From NCBI GenBank assembly GCA_900754795.1, contig CAAEEA010000021.1, positions 1-11,491 on the forward strand: 11,491 bases of DNA. The letters run 5' to 3'. Made by a program: the position numbers and the translations under genes. The number at the start of each line of letters is the position of its first letter. Position 1 is the stretch's first letter. The DNA is from Clostridia bacterium. GTDB lineage: Bacteria > Bacillota > Clostridia > Peptostreptococcales > Anaerovoracaceae. Shown here in pieces: positions 7,749 to 11,491 of the stretch. The notes under the pieces are model-generated. The model was not told the DNA's origin. It did no database searches and saw nothing but the letters and a program-made list of their open reading frames with translations.

Positions 7749-7770
7749 ATAAGAGACAAAAGAATAATAT

Positions 7771-7980
7771 ACGGGCATGACAAATCGGAAGCCGGTGAGA
7801 ATCCGGCACTGTGTCTCAGCAACCGTGAAATCTACGAAAGGGACTGCCGTTAGACGGCAGCCATTGGAGCGGCGGACGGCGCTGTATGCGCCGCGGCTCT
7901 CTGAGAAGGCGTCCCCGGTAGGCTAAGGATAAAGTCGGTAGACCTGTCAGCTTGTTCATCGAGTCTTCTGAGGTGAGACT
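7771..7980 (+). promoter_or_regulatory. Cobalamin riboswitch aptamer
   Basis: Senses adenosyl- or another cobalamin in the nascent mRNA. The conserved parts appear in order. A P1 stem pairs TGACA (7778-7782) with TGTCA (7945-7949), extended by GC pairs across a bulged A. The T-loop hairpin GCCGG-TGAGAAT-CCGGC spans 7791-7807. The P5/L5 element holds CTCAGCAACCGTGA (7815-7828), in the place of the usual CCCGCCACTGTGA. Peripheral hairpins follow: CTGCCGT-TAG-ACGGCAG (7844-7860) and GGCGC-TGTAT-GCGCC (7878-7892). Next come GAGAAGGCG (7903-7911) and the B12 box GTCGGTAGACCTGTCAGC (7934-7951). A P13 hairpin, AGTCT/AGACT (7962-7966/7976-7980), presents CTGAG, which is complementary to CTCAG in L5 and would form the L5-L13 kissing pair. 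The downstream terminator and gene imply repression when B12 is plentiful. Confidence 0.95.
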
Positions 7981-8065
7981 GGGATTGTTTGTTTGGTTTC
8001 CGAACCGCGGGCTTAAAGGGCATACCGCGGTAAAGGAATCCGGCGAGAGTGATAAGACCATGGCG
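7981..8065 (+). promoter_or_regulatory. Riboswitch expression-platform spacer with extra hairpin
   Basis: These 85 nt lie between P13 and the terminator. They contain a 7-bp hairpin, ACCGCGG (8004-8010) with CCGCGGT (8025-8031), 14-nt loop; flanking GGTTTCC (7995-8001) and GGAATCC (8035-8041) could extend it with one mismatch. A competing small hairpin, GGTT-TCCG-AACC, is possible at 7995-8006. The segment 8035-8050 matches 13 of 16 bases of the aptamer core at 7787-7802. No coding potential was recognised. Confidence 0.55.
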
Positions 8066-8096
8066 ACGCCCCTCAGTGACTGAGGGGCGTTTTTTT
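8066..8096 (+). terminator. Intrinsic terminator of the cobalamin riboswitch
   Basis: A perfect 10-bp stem, ACGCCCCTCA (8066-8075) with TGAGGGGCGT (8081-8090), has a 5-nt GTGAC loop and runs straight into seven T (8090-8096). Lying between the aptamer and its gene, it should cut transcription when B12 is bound. Its 5' arm plus first loop base, CCTCAG (8071-8076), is complementary to CTGAGG (7968-7973) in the P13 loop, which gives a candidate antiterminator. Confidence 0.92.
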
Positions 8097-8100
8097 AACG

Positions 8101-8165
8101 GCTTTTCATCCTGTGAAGCGGGAGCGGTTTCAGTCTTTCGCGCCCGCTTCGCTTTTCCTGTGAAG
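8101..8165 (+). repeat. Direct repeats around a second leader hairpin
   Basis: GCTTTTCATCCTGTGAAG (8101-8118) recurs as GCTTTTCCTGTGAAG (8151-8165), differing by a 3-nt gap. Between and overlapping them is a hairpin: GAAGCGGG (8115-8122) with CCCGCTTC (8143-8150), extended by GCG/CGC past one mismatch. It is followed by GCTTTTCC, too poor a T tract for a convincing terminator. This is untranslated leader between the terminator and the start codon; its role is unknown. Confidence 0.5.
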
Positions 8166-8192
8166 AACTCCACTTTTGTCGATTACAAATAT

Positions 8193-8200
8193 AAGGAGGA
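8193..8200 (+). promoter_or_regulatory. Ribosome binding site fixing the surface-protein start
   Basis: AAGGAGGA lies just before the ATG at 8205 (5 nt after GGAGG). It fixes the start there and excludes the in-frame GTG at 8049, which lies upstream of the riboswitch terminator and would put the terminator inside the gene. Confidence 0.93.
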
Positions 8201-8204
8201 CGTT

Positions 8205-11200
8205 ATGCAGAAGAAATTTTCAGGCAGGAAACTTATCTCTGTCCTTGTGGCAGTGATGCTGGTGTTTGCCATGATGCCCGCTGCCGCCTTTGCCCAGGAC
8301 AGCGGCGTGACGGTAAATGTAAAGATTGAAAACGTCACTTTCACTGAAGACGCGGGAAGCGGAGAACCGGCGTGGACCGGCGCTCTCCTTGACGCCGAGG
8401 TGACAGTGCCGTCGGGAACGACGATGGCGGAGGCGGTGGAAACCGCGGCGGCTGAAAAAAATATTTCCCTTGAAAAATCATCATACGGTTACATCAGTTC
8501 CGTCGACGGCCTTGAGGCGGGAGACGCCGGAATGATGTCAGGATGGATGATGACGCTGAATGACTGGTTTTCAGACGCCACCACATATAAGGTGGAAGAC
8601 GGGGATGAAGTAATTCTGACATATTCGGTAACGGGAGGCGATGATCTCGGAGCTTTCTGGGACAATAACGACAAGACCGTCAAAGCGCTGGATATAAGCC
8701 AGGGGGAACTTTCACCCTCTTTCAGCAGCGATATAAAAGAATATACCCTTTCACTGGACTCGGAAGTTTCGGAAATATATATCGTGCCTGTTGCTTCAAA
8801 TAAATATTTCCAGGTGCGCGCCATTGTCAATGACAAAGAATATAAAGCGAATCAGCCTGTCCCGGTGGAAGACGGCACGGTGATAGAGGTCACATGCGGC
8901 GATCCGTCCTGGCCGACTTCAAACTCTTATTCGGGAGCGGGAGACGTTCCTGCCGAAACATATGTCATCAATGTGGAAATGCAGGATACAGTTGATGTTA
9001 CGATCAGGAATCAGGTAAAAGGCGAGTATCTTAACGGCTTTGCCGAAACTGTGTCGGTAAGCGCCGGCGAAGCAGAAGATTACGGTCTTACTGACAAAAC
9101 AGACGGCGTATCATCTCTTGACGCCCTTGTAAAGGCTCATGAGATGATTTACGGAGAAGATTTTACCGCTGATAATATATCAGATTACATCGAAATAAGC
9201 TCAAGCGGCTGGGTGACTAAAGTGTTCGGTCAGGAGACGTCGGATTTCAGCTTTCTGATCAATCAGGGATACCCTAATGTAGACGGCGTCGGCACTACCG
9301 TTAATGATCAGGAAATCCTGGACGGAGACGTGATAGATTTTATCATCTACAGCGACAGCATGGCTTATATGGACTATTACACGTGGATTGACGCCCCTTC
9401 AAAGGCGCAGGCAGGAGAAGAAATCACCGTAACCGTGAGCGCCATATCGGCATGTTATGAAGCATATCTTTTCGCTACGCCGGAAGAGATGAAGGCGGCG
9501 GCGGATCCGCTGCCTGACGCGGAACCGTATGAGATGGGTACAAGTCCGCAGGCTTCTCTCGTATGGGTGGACGCCGCCACGGGAAAGACTGAGCCTGTAG
9601 AAAATTCCATGACCGACGATAAAGGGCAGGTAACTTTCACGGTGCCGGAAGACATGGAATCAGGTGAGTATTATCTGGCGGCTCAGTCTGTGATCGTAGA
9701 TGAAGACGACGTCTTTGCGAATACTTATATAATAAAAAATCCTTCTAAGATACATATAGACCCGGCAGATGTTTCTCTGACTGTCACAGCCGACAGCTCG
9801 ATGGACAAAGTATCACTCTATGCCGGAGACGATGAGAATAAGACCGATCTTCTGGCGGACGTACAGCCTCAGGACGGAAAATACCGGATTGAGCTTGCTC
9901 CGGGAAGATATGTTATCGAAGGCTTTGCCCGGAGCGAAGGACCGGCCCTTAGCCGCGGGGCAGACATGATTTCTCTGGGAACGATAGAAGTTTTTGTGGA
10001 TGAAGAAAACACAGCACTCGATGTGATGACAGTCAAAGCCGGCTGCGCGGATGAAAGCTGGATCAGAGGTGAGGATTATACTGCGGAAAATCTGACGATC
10101 AGAGCGGCTTCCGCTTCTGAGAGCGCTTACAGAAACGCCCGGTTCGGCGAAGATGACGGGGCGCTTACTTTCCTCGTGCTGAAAGGCGACACATATTCCT
10201 TTGATGTTGTACCGCAGGGAGATAAGGCCGGTCAGTATCAGAAAACAACCGTGACAGGCACCGTTAATTCAGCGGAAGATACTGAGCCGCTGTTTACGCC
10301 GGCCGAAAAAGAACCGGCTTCAGATCCGGATCGTCAGGAAAGGGATAAAGCCCTGAAAGAAGTGTATGAGAAGACGGGAGATTATCTCGCCGGTCTGATC
10401 AGCGAAGAGGCGCCTACAGTGAGCACAGTAGGAGGCGACTGGATCATAACGGGTCTTTCGAGAGCGGGTTATGAAATTTCAGACAGCATATATCAGCAGT
10501 ATTACAATAACGTATGCGCCTACGTAAAAGAAAACATCAATGAAAACGAACAGCTGCACAGATCAAGGTCTACTGACAATTCCCGTGTGATCCTCGCGCT
10601 GACTGCCATTGGAGCAGATCCGACCGACGTGGCCGGGCACAATCTGCTTGCGGGAATTGCCGATATGAATTATATTCAGAAACAGGGAATCAACGGAGTC
10701 ATGTATGCGCTGATCGCATTTGACAGCCATGACTATGAGATACCGCAGGTGTACGGCGGTAAAGACCAGGCGACAAGAGAGAAGATGATCAGCCTCATTC
10801 TTGACAGTGAACTTGAGGGAGGCGGATGGTCTCTCGCGGGAAGCGTTGCGGACACTGACATGACGGCGATAGGGATACAGGCTCTTGCTCCTTATTATGA
10901 CAGTGACGATGAAGTGAAAGCAGCGGTTGACAGGGCTCTGCAGGTACTGTCTCAAAAACAGACGGATAACGGCGGTTACGGCAGTTTTGAAGCGGTAAAT
11001 ATCGAGTCAAGCGCGCAGGTGCTCGCGGCGCTTTCGGCCCTTGGCATCGATCCTGACGAAGACGTGAGATTTATTAAAGACGGAAATACCGTTCTTGACG
11101 CCATGCTCGGTTACGCGGTAGAAGACGGCGGGTTTGAGCATATAGCAGGACACGGTCTTGACCAGCTGGCGACAGAACAGGGATATTACGCTCTTACATC

Positions 11201-11486
11201 CTATTATCGCGTACAGGACGGCAAAACATCGCTGTACGATATGAGCGATGTAAATGAGGAAGAAGGTCCTCTGCCGGATCAGAGTCAGACAGGAGGAGAC
11301 TCTGTGGAAAATGACGGAAACGTACAGACCGGAGATGCCGGTGAAGGCGGCGGCAAAGACGCCGCTCAGTCATCTCTTGCCAAGACCGGAGACAGCAGCG
11401 ATCTGGGACTGGCGGCGGCCGTGCTTCTGACAGCGGCGGCATGTACGGCGTTTGCGGCATACAGGAGAAAAGAAGATAAGCAGTAA
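8205..11486 (+). CDS. Transcobalamin-like cell-wall-anchored surface protein (DUF4430 and toroid domains)
   Basis: Predicted surface corrinoid-capture protein, 1093 aa. Seen in order: a Sec signal peptide cleaved after AFA (residue 30); a first DUF4430-like domain (about 34-140) with SGWMMTLNDW and EDGDEVILTYS; a cadherin-like beta-sandwich (about 161-260; GELSPSFSSDIKEYTLSL); a second DUF4430-like domain (about 262-382; DFSFLINQGYPN, DGDVIDFIIYS); Ig-like beta segments (about 390-700); and an alpha/alpha-toroid (about 714-1015) with Gly-rich repeat turns at 872 (GGGW), 922 (NGGY) and 974 (DGGF), each followed by a helix. An acidic Gly/Gln linker then leads to a sortase-type anchor: LAKTG (1058-1062), a 20-residue hydrophobic span and RRKEDKQ. 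DUF4430 and toroid folds are the building blocks of transcobalamin and intrinsic factor. The B12 riboswitch directly upstream supports corrinoid binding and predicts expression under B12 shortage. Ligand binding itself is inferred; a general prenyltransferase-like adhesin is the alternative. Confidence 0.88.
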   Translation: MQKKFSGRKLISVLVAVMLVFAMMPAAAFAQDSGVTVNVKIENVTFTEDAGSGEPAWTGALLDAEVTVPSGTTMAEAVETAAAEKNISLEKSSYGYISSVDGLEAGDAGMMSGWMMTLNDWFSDATTYKVEDGDEVILTYSVTGGDDLGAFWDNNDKTVKALDISQGELSPSFSSDIKEYTLSLDSEVSEIYIVPVASNKYFQVRAIVNDKEYKANQPVPVEDGTVIEVTCGDPSWPTSNSYSGAGDVPAETYVINVEMQDTVDVTIRNQVKGEYLNGFAETVSVSAGEAEDYGLTDKTDGVSSLDALVKAHEMIYGEDFTADNISDYIEISSSGWVTKVFGQETSDFSFLINQGYPNVDGVGTTVNDQEILDGDVIDFIIYSDSMAYMDYYTWIDAPSKAQAGEEITVTVSAISACYEAYLFATPEEMKAAADPLPDAEPYEMGTSPQASLVWVDAATGKTEPVENSMTDDKGQVTFTVPEDMESGEYYLAAQSVIVDEDDVFANTYIIKNPSKIHIDPADVSLTVTADSSMDKVSLYAGDDENKTDLLADVQPQDGKYRIELAPGRYVIEGFARSEGPALSRGADMISLGTIEVFVDEENTALDVMTVKAGCADESWIRGEDYTAENLTIRAASASESAYRNARFGEDDGALTFLVLKGDTYSFDVVPQGDKAGQYQKTTVTGTVNSAEDTEPLFTPAEKEPASDPDRQERDKALKEVYEKTGDYLAGLISEEAPTVSTVGGDWIITGLSRAGYEISDSIYQQYYNNVCAYVKENINENEQLHRSRSTDNSRVILALTAIGADPTDVAGHNLLAGIADMNYIQKQGINGVMYALIAFDSHDYEIPQVYGGKDQATREKMISLILDSELEGGGWSLAGSVADTDMTAIGIQALAPYYDSDDEVKAAVDRALQVLSQKQTDNGGYGSFEAVNIESSAQVLAALSALGIDPDEDVRFIKDGNTVLDAMLGYAVEDGGFEHIAGHGLDQLATEQGYYALTSYYRVQDGKTSLYDMSDVNEEEGPLPDQSQTGGDSVENDGNVQTGDAGEGGGKDAAQSSLAKTGDSSDLGLAAAVLLTAAACTAFAAYRRKEDKQ

Positions 11487-11491
11487 GTAAA

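Noticed and set aside
8035..8050. A second complete cobalamin aptamer
   Set aside because: Only a 16-nt core-like match is present; the closing T-loop stem partner and a second B12 box are missing. Kept only as a low-interest observation.
8115..8156. Second intrinsic terminator before the surface protein
   Set aside because: The stem has a mismatch and a 12-nt loop and is followed by GCTTTTCC rather than a run of T; called only a hairpin.
8049..8204. N-terminal extension of the surface protein from a GTG at 8049
   Set aside because: It would translate the riboswitch terminator and leader; there is no SD, and a strong SD plus a signal peptide mark the ATG at 8205.
1..11491. CRISPR array, tRNA or rRNA gene, insertion sequence, prophage
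   Set aside because: No regularly spaced repeats, transposase or integrase frames, or recognisable structural RNA other than the riboswitch were seen.

Overview
The window looks like chromosome from an anaerobic Gram-positive bacterium of the Clostridia. The pointers are a ferredoxin-dependent 2-oxoacid oxidoreductase, strong AGGAGG ribosome binding sites, a sortase-type C-terminal anchor, a cobalamin riboswitch ending in an intrinsic terminator, and frequent AGA/AGG Arg and ATA Ile codons at mid-range GC. A family-level guess such as Anaerovoracaceae would be speculation. All genes read on the + strand and no mobile element was seen.

Region 1 (1-5278) is a compact aromatic amino acid catabolism operon: a 5'-truncated phenylacetate-CoA ligase (paaK), iorA and iorB (the two subunits of indolepyruvate:ferredoxin oxidoreductase), a second complete paaK paralogue, and a small tandem-ACT protein. 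IorAB would decarboxylate arylpyruvates made by transamination of Trp, Phe or Tyr to aryl-acetyl-CoA and reduce ferredoxin. The two ligases interconvert aryl-acetyl-CoA with arylacetate. The ACT protein is a plausible amino acid sensor. Gene gaps are 0-50 nt and no terminator separates the genes.

Region 2 (5281-7711) follows only 2 nt later. It holds a glycoside hydrolase family 3 (NagZ-like) protein whose lipoprotein signal peptide is out of frame at an A9 tract, and an ornithine cyclodeaminase/mu-crystallin family protein overlapping it by 4 nt. Both may be read from the same transcript as region 1, although their role there is unclear.

Region 3 (7712-11486) is a separate unit. A TTGACA promoter lies 7 nt past the cyclodeaminase stop. 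It is followed by a well-conserved cobalamin riboswitch, an 85-nt spacer with its own hairpin, and a strong intrinsic terminator. The gene it controls encodes a 1093-residue secreted, LAKTG-anchored protein. That protein has two DUF4430-like beta domains and a C-terminal alpha/alpha-toroid of about 300 residues, the same two fold types that build the vertebrate B12 carriers transcobalamin and intrinsic factor. With the riboswitch upstream, the simplest reading is a surface corrinoid-capture protein. This is the most interesting part of the window. The riboswitch also shows a readable switching logic: the L13 loop can pair either with L5 or with the 5' arm of the terminator.
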